64,000 nucleotides of DNA from Actinacidiphila rubida (GTDB lineage Bacteria; Actinomycetota; Actinomycetes; Streptomycetales; Streptomycetaceae). The notes under the pieces were generated by a model. The model was not told the origin of the DNA. It saw nothing but the letters and a program-made list of their open reading frames with translations, and made no database searches. Within the stretch, counting starts at the first letter, position 1. Each line of letters opens with the position of its first letter. Position numbers and translations under genes: made by a program. Location of the stretch: contig NZ_FODD01000003.1 in NCBI RefSeq assembly GCF_900110255.1, positions 124,001 to 188,000 of the forward strand. The letters run 5' to 3'. Positions 47,709-58,997 of this stretch are shown in pieces.

Positions 47709-50700
47709 GTGACCAACGAGCCGGCGCAGCCCGCGCAGCCTTCGCAGACGCCACTGACATCCGCACGGCCGTCGCCGCCGTCGTACCTCAGGAACCCGCA
47801 TCCGCACGGGGAGTTGATCGCCTTCACCGCGGAGGACGACGTGTGGCTGGCGCCCCTGGACGGCGGCCGGGCGTGGCGGGTCAGCGCGGACGACATGCCC
47901 GTCGGGCGGCCCAGGATCAGCCCGGACGGCGAGCAGGTCGCCTGGACCTCCACGCGGGACGGCGCCCCCGAGGTGCACCTGGCGCCGCTCGCCGGCGGCC
48001 CGTCGACGCGGTTGACGTACTGGGGCAACTCCCGTACGGCGGTGCGGACCTGGACGCCCGGCGGCGACCTGGTGGTGATCAGTACCGAGGGCCAGGCGTC
48101 GTTGCGCCGCACCTGGGCGCGCCGGCTGCCGCTGGACGGCGGGCCGGCCCGGACGCTGCCGTACGGGCCGGTCGGCGACCTGGCGTACGGGCCGGGCGGC
48201 GCGGTGCTGCTGCAGACGGTGGCGATGGGCCGGGAGGCCGCGTACTGGAAGGGCTACCGGGGCGGCACCGCCGGGAAGCTGTGGCTGGACCCGGACGGCG
48301 GCGGGGAGTTCCACCGCGTGCACGCCGACCTCGACGGCAACATCGAGTGCCCGATGTGGGTCGGTGAGCGGATCGCCTTCCTGTCCGACCACGAGGGCGA
48401 CGGCGCGCTGTACTCCAGCCTGCCCGACGGTACGGGCCTGCGCCGCCACACCCCGGTCGGCACCGGCTTCTACGCCCGCCAGGCCGCCACCGACGGCACG
48501 CGCGTCGCGTACGCCCGCGCCGGACGCATCCACCTGCTCGACGACCTCGACGAGGCGCGGCCGCGCCCGCTGGAGGTGCGGCTCGGCGGCCAGCGCACCG
48601 ATCTGCAGCCCCACCCGGTGCGCGCCGCCCACCACTTGGGCGACGCGCGCCCCGACCACACCGGGCGCGGCAGCGCCGTGGAGATCCGCGGCGGCGTCCA
48701 CTGGGTCACCCACCGCGGCGGCCCGGCCCGGGCGCTGACCGCGGTCCCCGGGGTGCGCACCCGCCACCCGCGGGTCTTCCAGCAGGGCAGCGAGCAGCAC
48801 GTGGTGTGGGTCACCGACGCCGAGGGCGACGACGCGCTGGAGATCGCGCCCGCCACCGGGCTGCCGGCCGGCACCGCGCCGCGGCGCCTGGCGGCCGGGC
48901 GCCTGGGCCGGGTGCACGAGATCGAGGTGTCGCCCGACGGTCACCGCATCGCGGTCGCGAGCCACGACGGGCGGGTGCTGCTGGTCGAGGCGCAGACCGG
49001 CGAGGTGCGCGAAGTCGTCGCGGGCGACGCGGGCGACGCGTCGGGGCTGGCGTTCTCGCCGGACTCCGGCTGGCTGGCCTGGTCGCATCCCGGCCCCGGC
49101 TCGCTGCGGCAGATCAGGCTCGCCGCGACCTCCGACCTCACCGTGGTCGACGCGACGCCCCTGCGCTTCCAGGACTTCGCGCCCGCCTTCACCGCCGACG
49201 GCAGGCACCTGGCGTTCCTGTCCGAGCGGGCCTTCGACCCCGTGTACGACGCGCAGGTCTTCGACCTGTCCTTCCCCAACGCCTGCCGTCCCTACCTGCT
49301 GACGCTCGCCGCCGCGACGCCGTCGCCGTTCGGCCCGCAGCGCCACGGCCGCCCGTACGACGACGACGGCGACGACGCCCACGGCGAGGCCGACGGCGGC
49401 GGGCAGCAGGGCGACGACAAGGAGCACGGCGACGGCGACGGCGCCGCGGACCGGCCCCGCCCCACCACCGTCGACGCCGACGGGCTCGCCGACCGCATCG
49501 TGCCCTTCCCCGTGGAGGCCGGCCGCTACTCGGGGCTGCGCGCGGCCAAGGGCGGCGTGCTGTGGCTGCGGCACCCGCTGACCGGCGTCCTCGGCTCCGC
49601 GCTGGCCACCCCCGAGGCGCAGCCGCCCGGCACCGTGCTGGAGCGCTACGACCTCACGCGGCTGCGGCTGGAGGAGATCACCGACGACGCCGACGACTTC
49701 GCGGTCACCGGCGACGGCACGAAGGTGCTGGTCGCCGGTGACGGGCGGCTGCGGATCACGGCCGCCGACAGCAAGGCCGACTCCTCCGACGACTCGGACT
49801 CCACCACGAGCGTCGACCTCGGCCGGATCCGGGTCACCGTCCGTCCGGCCGCCGAGTGGCGGCAGATGTTCGACGAGGCGCACCGGCTGATGCGCGACAA
49901 CTTCTGGCGGGCCGACATGGGCGGCCTGGACTGGGACGCCAGCGCCGCCCGCTACCGCCCGCTGCTGGACGCCGTGGCCACCCACGACGACCTGGTGGAC
50001 CTGCTGTGGGAACTCCACGGCGACCTGCGCACCTCCCACGCCTACGTCACCCCGCGCGGCGGCTACCGCGACCCGCTGCACCGCCAGGGCCTGCTCGGCG
50101 CGGACATCTCCCGCGCGGAGGACGGCACGTGGCGGATCGACCGGGTGCTGCCCGGCGAGTCCTCCGACCCGCACGCCCGCTCACCGCTGGCGGCGCCCGG
50201 GGTCGCGGTCCGCGCGGGCGACACCCTGCTGGCCGTCGGCGGCCACCCCGTCGACCCGGTCACCGGGCCCGCGCCGCTGCTCGTGGGCACCGCGGGCAAG
50301 CCCGTCGAGCTGTCCGTCGGCCCGGCCGGCGGCGGCGCCGTCCGCCATGTGGTGGTCGTACCGCTCGCCGACGAGGAGCCGCTGCGCTACCACGACTGGG
50401 TGGCCGGCCGCCGTGCCCACGTCCACGCCGTGTCCGAGGGCCGGCTCGGCTACCTGCACGTCCCCGACATGGTCGGCAGCGGCTGGGCGCAGCTCCACCG
50501 CGACCTGCGGGTGGAGGTCGCGCGCGAGGGCCTGGTGGTGGACGTCCGGGAGAACCGCGGCGGCCACACCTCGCAGCTGGTCGTGGAGAAGCTGGCCCGC
50601 CGCATCATCGGCTGGGACGTGCCGCGCAACGGCCTGCCGTTCAGCTACCCGCAGGACGCGCCCCGCGGTCCGGTCGTCGCGGTCGCGAACGAGTTCTCCG

Positions 50701-51026
50701 GCTCGGACGGGGACATCGTCACCGCGGCGGTGCGCGCCCTGGGCATCGGCCAGGTGGTCGGCACCCGGACGTGGGGCGGTGTCATCGGCATCGACAGCCG
50801 CTACGAGCTGGTCGACGGCACCGGGGTCACCCAGCCCAAGTACGCGATGTGGCTGGACGGTTACGGCTGGGACCTGGAGAACCGCGGTGTCACGCCCGAC
50901 GTCGAGATCGTCACCACCCCGCAGGACTGGGCGCACGACCGCGACCCGCAGCTCGACCACGCCGTCACCCTCGCGCTGGACGCGCTGACCGCCAGCCCCG
51001 CGAAGCAGCCGCCGTCGCTGCCCTGA
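47709..51026 (+). CDS. Tricorn protease homolog (S41 family)
   Basis: A 1105-residue cytosolic peptidase, close to normal length for tricorn. The N-terminal ~600 residues are beta-propeller repeats ([42 protein letters not shown]). A poorly conserved insertion rich in Asp, Gly and His (about 552-585) follows. The C-terminal half has a PDZ-like segment ([20 protein letters not shown]) and the S41 core with [18 protein letters not shown] and NEFSGSDGD, whose SGSD Ser is the likely nucleophile, then the Glu of [29 protein letters not shown]. It trims peptides made by the proteasome. TAGGGT is six bases before the GTG. Confidence 0.92.
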   Translation: MTNEPAQPAQPSQTPLTSARPSPPSYLRNPHPHGELIAFTAEDDVWLAPLDGGRAWRVSADDMPVGRPRISPDGEQVAWTSTRDGAPEVHLAPLAGGPSTRLTYWGNSRTAVRTWTPGGDLVVISTEGQASLRRTWARRLPLDGGPARTLPYGPVGDLAYGPGGAVLLQTVAMGREAAYWKGYRGGTAGKLWLDPDGGGEFHRVHADLDGNIECPMWVGERIAFLSDHEGDGALYSSLPDGTGLRRHTPVGTGFYARQAATDGTRVAYARAGRIHLLDDLDEARPRPLEVRLGGQRTDLQPHPVRAAHHLGDARPDHTGRGSAVEIRGGVHWVTHRGGPARALTAVPGVRTRHPRVFQQGSEQHVVWVTDAEGDDALEIAPATGLPAGTAPRRLAAGRLGRVHEIEVSPDGHRIAVASHDGRVLLVEAQTGEVREVVAGDAGDASGLAFSPDSGWLAWSHPGPGSLRQIRLAATSDLTVVDATPLRFQDFAPAFTADGRHLAFLSERAFDPVYDAQVFDLSFPNACRPYLLTLAAATPSPFGPQRHGRPYDDDGDDAHGEADGGGQQGDDKEHGDGDGAADRPRPTTVDADGLADRIVPFPVEAGRYSGLRAAKGGVLWLRHPLTGVLGSALATPEAQPPGTVLERYDLTRLRLEEITDDADDFAVTGDGTKVLVAGDGRLRITAADSKADSSDDSDSTTSVDLGRIRVTVRPAAEWRQMFDEAHRLMRDNFWRADMGGLDWDASAARYRPLLDAVATHDDLVDLLWELHGDLRTSHAYVTPRGGYRDPLHRQGLLGADISRAEDGTWRIDRVLPGESSDPHARSPLAAPGVAVRAGDTLLAVGGHPVDPVTGPAPLLVGTAGKPVELSVGPAGGGAVRHVVVVPLADEEPLRYHDWVAGRRAHVHAVSEGRLGYLHVPDMVGSGWAQLHRDLRVEVAREGLVVDVRENRGGHTSQLVVEKLARRIIGWDVPRNGLPFSYPQDAPRGPVVAVANEFSGSDGDIVTAAVRALGIGQVVGTRTWGGVIGIDSRYELVDGTGVTQPKYAMWLDGYGWDLENRGVTPDVEIVTTPQDWAHDRDPQLDHAVTLALDALTASPAKQPPSLP

Positions 51027-51170
51027 CGCCGGTCCGCCCCCCCGGGCCCGCGGCGGCACCTCCCCGCACGCGGCGCCCGGCGGGGCCGCGCCCTGCCGAT
51101 CAAGGCCCGTGCCGAGCGAGTAGCATCGGCGCTGCCCGGACCCGTGCCCACGACCCGAGGGGGAGCCGCC

Positions 51171-51527
51171 ATGGCGGGAGAGCCGCAGCCCGACTGCCTG
51201 TTCTGCAGGATCGTCACGGGGGAGATCCCGGCGACGGTCGTGCGGGAGACGGAGACGACCGTCGCGTTCCGCGACATCAGCCCGAAGGCTCCGACGCACG
51301 TCCTCGTGATCCCGCGGGTGCACTACCCCGACGCCGCGTCGCTCGCCGCGGGCGACCCCGCCGCCGCGGCCGACGTGCTGCGGGAGGCGGGCGAGGTCGC
51401 CGCGCAGGAGAAGGTCGACGGCAGCGGCTACCGCGTGGTGTTCAACACCGGTCCGGGGGCGGGCCAGACCGTGTTCCACGCGCACGCGCACGTCCTGGGC
51501 GGCGGCGACATGCCGCACATGGTCTGA
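51171..51527 (+). CDS. HIT family protein (HinT-like)
   Basis: A 118-residue nucleotide phosphoramidase-type hydrolase. The start [16 protein letters not shown], the middle [19 protein letters not shown], and the histidine triad [13 protein letters not shown] (HxHxHxx) are clear. The zinc pair CxxC at the N-terminus is kept. It may hydrolyse AMP-lysine-type compounds. A -10 like TAGCAT is at 51121-51126, giving a 45-base leader. The RNase Z-like gene follows after 23 bases, so the two may be co-transcribed. Confidence 0.93.
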   Translation: MAGEPQPDCLFCRIVTGEIPATVVRETETTVAFRDISPKAPTHVLVIPRVHYPDAASLAAGDPAAAADVLREAGEVAAQEKVDGSGYRVVFNTGPGAGQTVFHAHAHVLGGGDMPHMV

Positions 51528-51550
51528 CCCGGCACGACCGGCCGCACACC

Positions 51551-52456
51551 GTGTCCGCCCGCGAGCTCGTCGTCCTCGGCACCGCCAGCCAGGTGCCCAC
51601 CCGCCAGCGCAACCACAACGGGTACGTGCTGCGGTGGGACGGCGAGGGCATCCTGTTCGACCCCGGCGAGGGCAGCCAGCGGCAGATGCTGCACGCCGGG
51701 GTGTCGGCGACCGACCTGACCCGGATCTGCGTCACCCACTTCCACGGCGACCACTCGCTGGGGCTGGCCGGCGTGATCCAGCGGATCAACCTCGACCGGG
51801 TGCCGCACCCGGTCACCGCGTACTACCCGGCGAGCGGGCAGCGGTACTTCGACCGGCTGCGCCACTCCACGGCCTATCACGAGACCGCCGACCTGCGGGA
51901 GCGGCCCGTCACCGGTGACGGCGCCGTCGCGGAGACGCCCGCGTTCACGCTGTCCGCGGCCAGGCTGTCGCACCCCGTCGAGTCGTTCGGGTACCGGCTC
52001 GTCGAACCCGACGGGCGCCGCCTGGTGCCGGAACGCCTCGCCGAGCACGGCATCGCGGGCCCCGACGTCGGACGGCTGCAACGGGAGGGCTCGCTGCGCG
52101 GCGTGGACCTGGCGGAGGTCAGCGAGCCGCGTCCCGGCCAGCGGTTCGCCTTCGTGATGGACACCCGGCTGTGCGGCGCGGTCCACGAACTGGCCGCGGA
52201 CTGCGACCTGCTGGTCATCGAGTCCACGTTCCTCGACGCCGACGCGGAACTGGCCGCGGACCACGGGCACCTGACGGCCGGACAGGCCGGCGCGGTGGCC
52301 CGCCGGGCGGGTGTCCGCCACCTGGTGCTGACCCACTTCTCGCAGCGCTACAGCGACCCGGACCTGTTCGCCGCCGACGCGCGCGCCGCCGGCTTCACCG
52401 GTGAACTCACCGTCGCCGAGGACCTGATGCACGTCCCCGTCCCCAGGCGCCGCTGA
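51551..52456 (+). CDS. rnz: RNase Z-like metallo-beta-lactamase protein
   Basis: A 301-residue MBL-fold endonuclease. The start [25 protein letters not shown], the [11 protein letters not shown] segment and the zinc motif [11 protein letters not shown] are the RNase Z signatures. Near the end, the other ligands are in FVMDTR (Asp) and [10 protein letters not shown] (His). It should cut the 3' trailer from tRNA precursors. The tRNA-Ala genes in this window lack an encoded CCA, which is the type RNase Z processes. GTG 51551 is the start used. Confidence 0.9.
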   Translation: MSARELVVLGTASQVPTRQRNHNGYVLRWDGEGILFDPGEGSQRQMLHAGVSATDLTRICVTHFHGDHSLGLAGVIQRINLDRVPHPVTAYYPASGQRYFDRLRHSTAYHETADLRERPVTGDGAVAETPAFTLSAARLSHPVESFGYRLVEPDGRRLVPERLAEHGIAGPDVGRLQREGSLRGVDLAEVSEPRPGQRFAFVMDTRLCGAVHELAADCDLLVIESTFLDADAELAADHGHLTAGQAGAVARRAGVRHLVLTHFSQRYSDPDLFAADARAAGFTGELTVAEDLMHVPVPRRR

Positions 52457-52516
52457 CCGCCGCGGTGGTGCCGCGTGCCGTCCGCGGGCCCGGGGACCGG
52501 GTGTGCGCGCGACGCG

Positions 52517-53296
52517 CTACGGCAGGTAGTACATCGGGTTCGGGAGCTTGTAGGACTTCTGCGCGTGCCCGCCGGACAGGTCGCTGTACTGGTCGCCGAA
52601 GTTGGCGACGATCGTGTAGCCGAGCGACTCGATGTGCGCGCGGGTCCCCGACTTGTAGTCGATCGTCGTGCAGGACGCGCCGCACGGCAGGTACGCGGGC
52701 GGGTTGGCGGGGTTCTTCAGGTACAGGTGGGCGGTGTCGGCCGGGGCGCGGTAGCCCACCGCGGTCAGGTTGCGGACGGTGTCGGCCCGCTGCGCCTCGG
52801 GCCGGCCGGTGATCCAGAAGACCGTGTAGCCGTGGTCCGCCGCCCAGTTGGCGAGGGTGTCCATGCCGAACACCGGCGCCATGTTCTTGCTGTCCAGGTA
52901 CGCCTGGTTGCTGGCGGGGGAGTAGTTGAAGCCCACCTCCAGCTCGTAGTTGTAGGTCAGCAGCGAGGTGTCGTCGACGTCCAGGACGATGGCCGGGCGG
53001 TCGGCGTGCCGTCCGGCCCGCGCCAGGTAGGACGTGGCCTTGGACTCGATGCCGGCGAGCTGCGCGGCGTAGTTGCCGGTGGCCGAGGCGTAGTGCTCGC
53101 CCGAGGCGTCCACCGTGTCGCCGTAGTACGCCTTGATCTGGGAGATCTCGGTGGTGAGGTTGGTGATCTCCTTGTCGCTGCGCGGCACGGAGTTGTCCGC
53201 GGAGGCCGCGCCGACGCCGTAGAGGGTGGCGCCGAGCGTGGCCGCGGCGGCGGCCAGTGCCAGGGAGCGGCGGACGGACAGACGTGCACGGGGCAT
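52517..53296 (-). CDS. Secreted HAD-type acid phosphatase (class B-like)
   Basis: A 259-residue precursor. The signal peptide PRARLSVRRSLALAAAAATLG ends near ASADNSV. The HAD motif I is VLDVDDTSLLTYNY (nucleophile Asp and second Asp), motif II is FWITGRPE, and motif IV is NFGDQYSDL. These match the acid phosphatase (class III B) group that releases phosphate outside the cell. The ATG follows GAAGGAG. A good promoter is present upstream (TTGACC, 18 bases, TAAGTT on this strand). Confidence 0.92.
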   Translation of the reverse strand: MPRARLSVRRSLALAAAAATLGATLYGVGAASADNSVPRSDKEITNLTTEISQIKAYYGDTVDASGEHYASATGNYAAQLAGIESKATSYLARAGRHADRPAIVLDVDDTSLLTYNYELEVGFNYSPASNQAYLDSKNMAPVFGMDTLANWAADHGYTVFWITGRPEAQRADTVRNLTAVGYRAPADTAHLYLKNPANPPAYLPCGASCTTIDYKSGTRAHIESLGYTIVANFGDQYSDLSGGHAQKSYKLPNPMYYLP

Positions 53297-53330
53297 GGCG
53301 GTGCTCCTTCGATGCTCGTTGGTGCGGCGC

Positions 53331-53360
53331 AACTTAGACCCCCTGATCTGAGCAGGTCAA
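53331..53360 (-). promoter_or_regulatory. Promoter of the acid phosphatase gene
   Basis: Read on the minus strand: TTGACC (53355-53360), 18-base spacer, TAAGTT (53331-53336), about 30 bases before the start codon. Confidence 0.6.
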
Positions 53361-53437
53361 GGGTTGTCTACGCGCGTCAGGCATCGTTGACGTACCGTCG
53401 GTTTTACTTTCGCGTTAATCCCCAGTTCAGGGCGGGT

Positions 53438-54751
53438 TCACCAGCCGGACGCCCGCAGGATGCGGTCGGCGGCGGCCGCGGAGTCCACCAGCGGGTGCAG
53501 GGCCAGCGCCCGCAGCGCGGCCGTCCGCGCCCCCGTCGACGCCGCCTCGATCGCCGCGCGCTCCACCGACTTCACCGCCAGCATCAGGCCCGCCTGGTGC
53601 TCGTCGGGCGGCGCCACCGGCAGCGGTCGCGCCCCGAACGCCCCCACCTCGCACGGCACTTCGACCACCGCGTCGGCGTCCAGGAACGGCACCGCGCCGC
53701 CCCCCGGCACGTTCAGCACCAGCGTCGTCCGTTCGTCGCGCGCGATCGCCCGCATCAGCGCGAGCGCCACCCGGTCGTAGCCGCCGCCGTCCAGGTCGTG
53801 CGGGTCGCGCTCCCAACCGCCGGTCGCCGCGCGGTTCTCCGCCATGTACGTCTCCTCACGCTCCCGCCGCGCCGCCTCCCACAGCGCGAACGCCGAGGCC
53901 GGCGCCTCGTCGGCGGCCGCCAGGAACGCCTCCTGCCGGGCGTCCAGGAACTCCCCGCGGGTCCGCCCGGAGGAGCGCACCGCGGCCAGCGCCTCGCGCG
54001 CGAAGTAGTAGTAGTGCAGGTACTCGTTGGGCAGCGACCCCAGCGCGGAAAGCCACCCGGCCCCGAACAGCCGCCCCTCCTCGAACCCTTCGAGGGCGGC
54101 AGGGTCCGCGAGCAGCCCCGGCAGCAGGTCGGGACCGTCCGGCTCGGCCCACATCCGCCGCAGCCAGCCCAGGTGGTTCAGCCCGACGTAGTCGAAGCCG
54201 AAGCCGGGCGCGTCCGGGTCCGCGCCGGCCGCCCGCGCGGCCCGCCGCACCAGACCCACCGGCGAGTCGCAGATCCCGATCACCCGCGGGCCCAGGACCC
54301 GCGCCATCGCCTCGGTCACCATGCCCGCCGGGTTGGTGAAGTTCACCACCCAGGCCTCCGGTGCCAGCGCCCGCACCCGCTCCGCGATCGCCACGGCGAC
54401 CGGCAGCGTCCGCAGCCCGTACAGCACCCCGCCGGCGCCGACCGTCTCCTGCCCGAGCACGCCTTCGCCCAGCGGCACCCGCTCGTCCCGCACCCGGCCC
54501 GCGGTGCCGCCCACCCGGATCGCGGAGAACACGAAGTCCGTGTCCCGTACCGCGTCGTCCAGGTCCGCGGCGATCCGCACCGCGGGACCCGGCACCGGCA
54601 GCGGCATCGACGCCAGCACCGACGCCACCACCCGCAGCCGCCGCTCGTCGGTGTCGTGCAGCACCACCTCGGTCACCGTCGGATCGCCCGCCAGCGCCCG
54701 GTACACCAGCGGCACGCGGAAACCGCCGCCGCCCAGGACCGTCAGCCTCAT
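53438..54751 (-). CDS. Family 4 glycoside hydrolase (6-phospho-glucosidase type)
   Basis: A 437-residue NAD+- and manganese-dependent hydrolase. The N-terminus LTVLGGGGFRVPLVYRAL is the Rossmann NAD site. Further marks are FVFSAIRVGGTAGRVRDERVPLGEGVLGQETVGAGG, NFTNPAGMVTEAM, the metal-binding Cys in VIGICDSP, and GLNHLGWLRRM with the metal-binding His. GH4 enzymes act by oxidation-elimination on phosphorylated disaccharides. It is divergent from a PfkB sugar kinase, which suggests one sugar-use locus; no PTS genes are visible. Confidence 0.92.
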   Translation of the reverse strand: MRLTVLGGGGFRVPLVYRALAGDPTVTEVVLHDTDERRLRVVASVLASMPLPVPGPAVRIAADLDDAVRDTDFVFSAIRVGGTAGRVRDERVPLGEGVLGQETVGAGGVLYGLRTLPVAVAIAERVRALAPEAWVVNFTNPAGMVTEAMARVLGPRVIGICDSPVGLVRRAARAAGADPDAPGFGFDYVGLNHLGWLRRMWAEPDGPDLLPGLLADPAALEGFEEGRLFGAGWLSALGSLPNEYLHYYYFAREALAAVRSSGRTRGEFLDARQEAFLAAADEAPASAFALWEAARREREETYMAENRAATGGWERDPHDLDGGGYDRVALALMRAIARDERTTLVLNVPGGGAVPFLDADAVVEVPCEVGAFGARPLPVAPPDEHQAGLMLAVKSVERAAIEAASTGARTAALRALALHPLVDSAAAADRILRASGW

Positions 54752-54824
54752 GACCCCTCCTCCGGTTCACCCGCGGCACCCGCGGGTCCGCCACGCGCCC
54801 GCCGCCACCCGCCGGCCTGCTGGG

Positions 54825-54850
54825 CACTGTCGGTGCCGTCAGGCACAGTG
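54825..54850. promoter_or_regulatory. Inverted repeat between GH4 and PfkB genes
   Basis: CACTGT (54825-54830) and ACAGTG (54845-54850) with a 14-base spacer, ending six bases before the PfkB start. The inner bases also hold GGCAC/GTGCC arms. Candidate operator for the divergent pair. Confidence 0.4.
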
Positions 54851-54856
54851 TGAACC

Positions 54857-55966
54857 ATGGACGACCAGCCCGTTCTCGACCCGCTGGGCGCGCTGCGCGC
54901 CCCCGGCGACCCGGAGGCCGACGTCTACCTGACCGGCACCGTGTTCCTCGACATCATCTTCACCGGCCTGGACAGCGCGCCCGTGCGCGGCACCGAGTCC
55001 TGGGCCCGCGGCATGGGCTCCAGCCCCGGCGGCATCGCCAACATGGCCACCGCCCTGGCCCGCCTCGGCCTGCGCACCACCCTCGCCGCGGCCTTCGGCG
55101 ACGACGTCTACGGGGACTACTGCTGGGACAGCCTGGAGAGCGGCGAGGGCATCGACCTCGGCCCCTCCCGCAAGGTGCCCGGCTGGCACTCGCCCGTCAC
55201 CGTGTCGATGGCCTACGAGGGCGAGCGCACCATGGTCAGCCACGGCCACCAGGCGCCGCCGCCCGAGGACACCGTCCCCGCCTGCCCGGTGCCCGCCCGC
55301 GCCGCCGTGGCGTCCCTGGGCCGGCGCGGGGAGCCCGGCGAGCACGACGAGGCGTGGATCGCCCGTGCCGCCGCCTCCGGCACCAAGGTCTTCGCCGACG
55401 TCGGCTGGGACGACAGCGGCCGCTGGGACCGCGCCGACCTCGACGGCCTGCGGCACTGCGCCGCCTTCCTGCCGAACGCGGAGGAGGCCATGCGCTACAC
55501 GCGCACCTCCAGCCCCCGCGAGGCCGCCCGCCGGCTCGCCGACCTCGTCCCGCTCGCCGTCGTCACCCTCGGCGCGGAGGGCGCCTGCGCCGTGGACTCC
55601 GCGACCGGCCAGACCGCCGAGGTGCCGGCGCTGCTCGTCGAGGCGCTGGACCCCACCGGCGCGGGCGACGTGTTCGTCGCCGGCTTCGTCACCGGCACCC
55701 TCGCCGGCTGGCCGCTCGCCGACCGGCTGGCGTTCGCCTCGCTGTCGGCGGCGCTGTCCGTCCAGGAGTTCGGCGGTTCGCTGTCCGCCCCCGGCTGGAC
55801 CGAGATCGCCGCCTGGTGGGAACAGGTCAAGTCGCTGTCCGGGCAGGCCCACGCCGACCCCGAGGCGCTGCGCCGCTACGCCTTCCTCGACGCGCTGCTG
55901 CCGGCCGCGCTGCGCTGCGGCCCGCGCCGCCGCGCCGTCCCCACCATCGGCTTCCGCCATGCCTGA
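54857..55966 (+). CDS. PfkB family carbohydrate kinase
   Basis: A 369-residue kinase. PfkB signature 1 is in SSPGGIANMATALARLGLRTTLAAAFGDDVYGDY and signature 2 is in DPTGAGDVFVAGFVTGTL, with the catalytic Asp of GAGD. The N-terminus YLTGTVFLDIIFTGLDS is the usual first strand. It phosphorylates a sugar or nucleoside with ATP; the substrate is unknown. A close neighbour, the GH4 enzyme, is read the other way, so both probably serve one sugar. Confidence 0.9.
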   Translation: MDDQPVLDPLGALRAPGDPEADVYLTGTVFLDIIFTGLDSAPVRGTESWARGMGSSPGGIANMATALARLGLRTTLAAAFGDDVYGDYCWDSLESGEGIDLGPSRKVPGWHSPVTVSMAYEGERTMVSHGHQAPPPEDTVPACPVPARAAVASLGRRGEPGEHDEAWIARAAASGTKVFADVGWDDSGRWDRADLDGLRHCAAFLPNAEEAMRYTRTSSPREAARRLADLVPLAVVTLGAEGACAVDSATGQTAEVPALLVEALDPTGAGDVFVAGFVTGTLAGWPLADRLAFASLSAALSVQEFGGSLSAPGWTEIAAWWEQVKSLSGQAHADPEALRRYAFLDALLPAALRCGPRRRAVPTIGFRHA

Positions 55967-56092
55967 GGGGCCGGGCGGCAGCTCTAAACCCCTCGGCGGC
56001 GGGCGCCTCACGTCGTACGCTTGGAACCTCCAGGACACCCTGGGAAACCTCGAACAGCAGAAGGCGGGATGAGCAGGCCCTAGCGCCGGCCC

Positions 56093-57136
56093 ATGACTCA
56101 GACACCGACAAAGCACCAGCCGCAGCCGCCGGAGCAGGCGCGCGCGCACTTCGTCGTACCGGCCAAGCACCCCATGGTGACCGTCCTGGGATCCGGGGAC
56201 GCCCTGCTCCGCGTGATCGAGAAGGCGTTCCCCGCCGTCGACATCCATGTACGGGGCAACGAGATCAGCGCCGTCGGCGACGCCGCCGAGGTGGCCCTGG
56301 TCCAGCGGCTCTTCGACGAGATGATGCTGGTCCTGCGCACCGGCCAGCCGATGACCGAGGACGCGGTGGAGCGCTCCATCGCGATGCTGCGGGCCAACGG
56401 CAGGGCCGCGGCCGAGGGCGCCGAGACCCCCGCCCAGGTGCTGACGCAGAACATCCTCTCCAGCCGGGGCCGCACCATCCGCCCCAAGACGCTGAACCAG
56501 AAGCGCTACGTCGACGCCATCGACAAGCACACCATCGTCTTCGGCATCGGCCCGGCCGGCACCGGCAAGACCTACCTGGCGATGGCCAAGGCGGTCCAGG
56601 CCCTGCAGTCCAAGCAGGTCAACCGGATCATCCTGACCCGCCCGGCGGTCGAGGCCGGCGAGCGCCTCGGCTTCCTGCCCGGCACCCTCTACGAGAAGAT
56701 CGACCCCTACCTGCGGCCGCTGTACGACGCGCTGCACGACATGGTCGACCCCGACTCCATCCCGCGCCTGATGGCGGCCGGCACCATCGAGGTCGCCCCG
56801 CTCGCCTACATGCGCGGCAGGACCTTGAACGACGCGTTCATCATCCTCGACGAGGCGCAGAACACCAGCGCCGAGCAGATGAAGATGTTCCTGACCCGGC
56901 TCGGCTTCGACTCCAAGATGGTCGTCACCGGCGACGTCACCCAGGTCGACCTGCCGGGCGGCACGAAGAGCGGGCTGCGTCAGGTGCAGGACATCCTGGA
57001 GGGCGTCGACGACGTCCACTTCTCCCGGCTCACCAGCACCGACGTCGTACGCCATAAGCTGGTCGGACGCATCGTGGACGCCTATGAGCGGTACGACAAC
57101 GCCGACGGCGCCGCACCCCGACCGCACGGAAAGTAG
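56093..57136 (+). CDS. phoH: PhoH family ATPase
   Basis: A 347-residue cytosolic protein. The N-terminal part (about 35-115) resembles a KH-type RNA-binding region. The Walker A motif GPAGTGKT lies at about 153-160, Walker B is in [24 protein letters not shown], and [19 protein letters not shown] is the family signature. PhoH is thought to act on RNA, often with YbeY, whose gene follows 13 bases downstream. The operon continues with a CNNM protein and, in other actinobacteria, with era. Confidence 0.95.
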   Translation: MTQTPTKHQPQPPEQARAHFVVPAKHPMVTVLGSGDALLRVIEKAFPAVDIHVRGNEISAVGDAAEVALVQRLFDEMMLVLRTGQPMTEDAVERSIAMLRANGRAAAEGAETPAQVLTQNILSSRGRTIRPKTLNQKRYVDAIDKHTIVFGIGPAGTGKTYLAMAKAVQALQSKQVNRIILTRPAVEAGERLGFLPGTLYEKIDPYLRPLYDALHDMVDPDSIPRLMAAGTIEVAPLAYMRGRTLNDAFIILDEAQNTSAEQMKMFLTRLGFDSKMVVTGDVTQVDLPGGTKSGLRQVQDILEGVDDVHFSRLTSTDVVRHKLVGRIVDAYERYDNADGAAPRPHGK

Positions 57137-57149
57137 CCGAACGACCATC

Positions 57150-57644
57150 ATGGCGATCGACGTCAACAACGAGTCCGGCCGGGACATCGACGAGCAGGCG
57201 CTGCTCGACGTGGCCCGTCACGCCCTGCACCGCATGCGCATCCACCCGCTCTCGGAGCTGTCGGTGATCGTCGTGGACGAGGCGGCGATGGAGCAGCTGC
57301 ACCTGCAGTGGATGGACCTGCCCGGCCCGACCGACGTGATGTCGTTCCCGATGGACGAGCTGCGGCCCGGCAAGGAGGACGAGGAGTCCCCGCAGGGGCT
57401 GCTCGGCGACATCGTGCTGTGCCCCGAGGTCGCGGAGAGGCAGGGCGAGGAGGCGCCGACCAAGCACTCCATGGACGAGGAGCTGCAGCTGCTCACCGTC
57501 CACGGCGTCCTCCACCTGCTCGGGTACGACCACGAGGAGACCGACGAGAAGGCCGAGATGTTCGGGCTGCAGAAGGCGATCCTGGACGACTGGCGGGCCG
57601 GGCGCGGGCTGGAAGGCCCGTCGCCCGCGCCCACCACCCACTGA
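57150..57644 (+). CDS. ybeY: Endoribonuclease YbeY
   Basis: A 164-residue rRNA maturation enzyme. The zinc motif [13 protein letters not shown] gives the H-x3-H-x5-H pattern. Earlier, [15 protein letters not shown] and [15 protein letters not shown] are conserved. It takes part in 16S rRNA 3'-end processing and ribosome quality control. The ATG at 57150 is preferred over a longer start inside phoH because it matches the usual MxIDVNNES opening. Confidence 0.96.
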   Translation: MAIDVNNESGRDIDEQALLDVARHALHRMRIHPLSELSVIVVDEAAMEQLHLQWMDLPGPTDVMSFPMDELRPGKEDEESPQGLLGDIVLCPEVAERQGEEAPTKHSMDEELQLLTVHGVLHLLGYDHEETDEKAEMFGLQKAILDDWRAGRGLEGPSPAPTTH

Positions 57645-57653
57645 GCGGCACTC

Positions 57654-58946
57654 ATGATCGTCTCAGCTGTCCTGCTGGTGCTCGTCGCCTGGCTCGCCGC
57701 CTGCGCCGAGGCCGGTATCGCCAGGGTGTCCCGGTTCCGGGCCGAGGACGCGGTGCGCTCCGGCCGCAGGGGCGCGGCGAACCTGCTGGCGGTCGCCTCC
57801 GACCCGACCCGCTACCTGAACGTGGCGCTGCTGGTCAGGGTCGCCTGCGAGACCGCCGCCGCGGTGCTCATCACCGTCGTCTGCGACCGGCACTTCGCCT
57901 CGACGTGGCAGGTGCTGACCGTCGCCATCGGCGTGATGGTGCTGGTGTCGTACGTCGCGGTCGGGGTGTCCCCGCGCACCATCGGCCGCCAGCACCCGCT
58001 GAACACGGCGACGGCCGCCTCGTACGTGCTGCTCCCGCTGGCCCGCGTGATGGGTCCGGTGCCGGGGCTGCTCATCCTGCTCGGCAACGCGCTGACGCCG
58101 GGCAAGGGCTTCAAGCGCGGCCCGTTCGCGAGCGAGGCGGAGCTGCGCGCACTGGTGGACCTCGCCGAGTCCGAGTCGCTGATCGAGGACGAGGAGCGCC
58201 GGATGGTGCACTCCGTCTTCGAGTTGGGCGACACCATCGTGCGCGAGGTGATGGTGCCGCGCACCGAACTCATCATGATCGAGCGGTTCAAGACGGTGCG
58301 TCAGGCGATGACGCTCGCGCTGCGCAGCGGCTTCTCCCGGATCCCGGTGACCGGCGAGAGCGAGGACGACGTGGTGGGCTTCGTCTACCTCAAGGACCTC
58401 GCCCGGCGGGTGCACATCAACCGCGACGCGGAGTCGGACCCGGTGACGTCGGTGGTGCGGCCGGCCTCGTTCGTGCCGGACACCAAGAACGCCGGCGACC
58501 TGCTGCGCGAGATGCAGCAGGAGCGCAACCACGTGGCGGTCGTCATCGACGAGTACGGCGGCACCGCGGGCATCGTCACGATCGAGGACATCCTCGAGGA
58601 GATCGTCGGCGAGATCACCGACGAGTACGACCGGGAGACGCCGCCGGTCGAGGAACTGGGCGACGCCCGCTTCCGTGTCACCGCCCGGCTGGACATCGGC
58701 GACCTCGGCGAGCTGTACGGCGTCCTGCTGGACGACGACGACGTGGAGACCGTCGGCGGCCTGCTCGCCAAGTCCCTCGGGCGGGTGCCCATTCCGGGTG
58801 CGACGGCGGTCGTGCCGCTGCCGGAGGACGCGTCGGGAGCGCGCGAGGTCTCCGCGCTGCGGCTGACCGCGGAGACGCAGGCAGGGCGGCGCAACCGCAT
58901 CGGCACCGTGCTCGTCGAGCCGGTGCGGGAGCCGGTGCCGTCCTGA
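57654..58946 (+). CDS. CNNM/HlyC-CorC family membrane protein
   Basis: A 430-residue protein. The N-terminal membrane domain (DUF21; about 1-140) has three to four helices ([49 protein letters not shown]). Two CBS domains follow (about 200-320: [61 protein letters not shown]), then a CorC_HlyC domain ([18 protein letters not shown]). The family moves or senses magnesium and other divalent ions. It is the third gene of the phoH-ybeY operon, nine bases after ybeY. Confidence 0.93.
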   Translation: MIVSAVLLVLVAWLAACAEAGIARVSRFRAEDAVRSGRRGAANLLAVASDPTRYLNVALLVRVACETAAAVLITVVCDRHFASTWQVLTVAIGVMVLVSYVAVGVSPRTIGRQHPLNTATAASYVLLPLARVMGPVPGLLILLGNALTPGKGFKRGPFASEAELRALVDLAESESLIEDEERRMVHSVFELGDTIVREVMVPRTELIMIERFKTVRQAMTLALRSGFSRIPVTGESEDDVVGFVYLKDLARRVHINRDAESDPVTSVVRPASFVPDTKNAGDLLREMQQERNHVAVVIDEYGGTAGIVTIEDILEEIVGEITDEYDRETPPVEELGDARFRVTARLDIGDLGELYGVLLDDDDVETVGGLLAKSLGRVPIPGATAVVPLPEDASGAREVSALRLTAETQAGRRNRIGTVLVEPVREPVPS

Positions 58947-58951
58947 CCGGT

Positions 58952-58983
58952 CCGGCCGGCACCCGATGACGGTGCCCGGCCGG
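58952..58983. terminator. Bidirectional stem-loop after the CNNM gene
   Basis: CCGGCCGGCACC (58952-58963) pairs with GGTGCC-C-GGCCGG (58971-58983) with one bulged C. It separates the CNNM gene from the small convergent gene. Confidence 0.7.
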
Positions 58984-58997
58984 TGCGGCCGGTCGCG

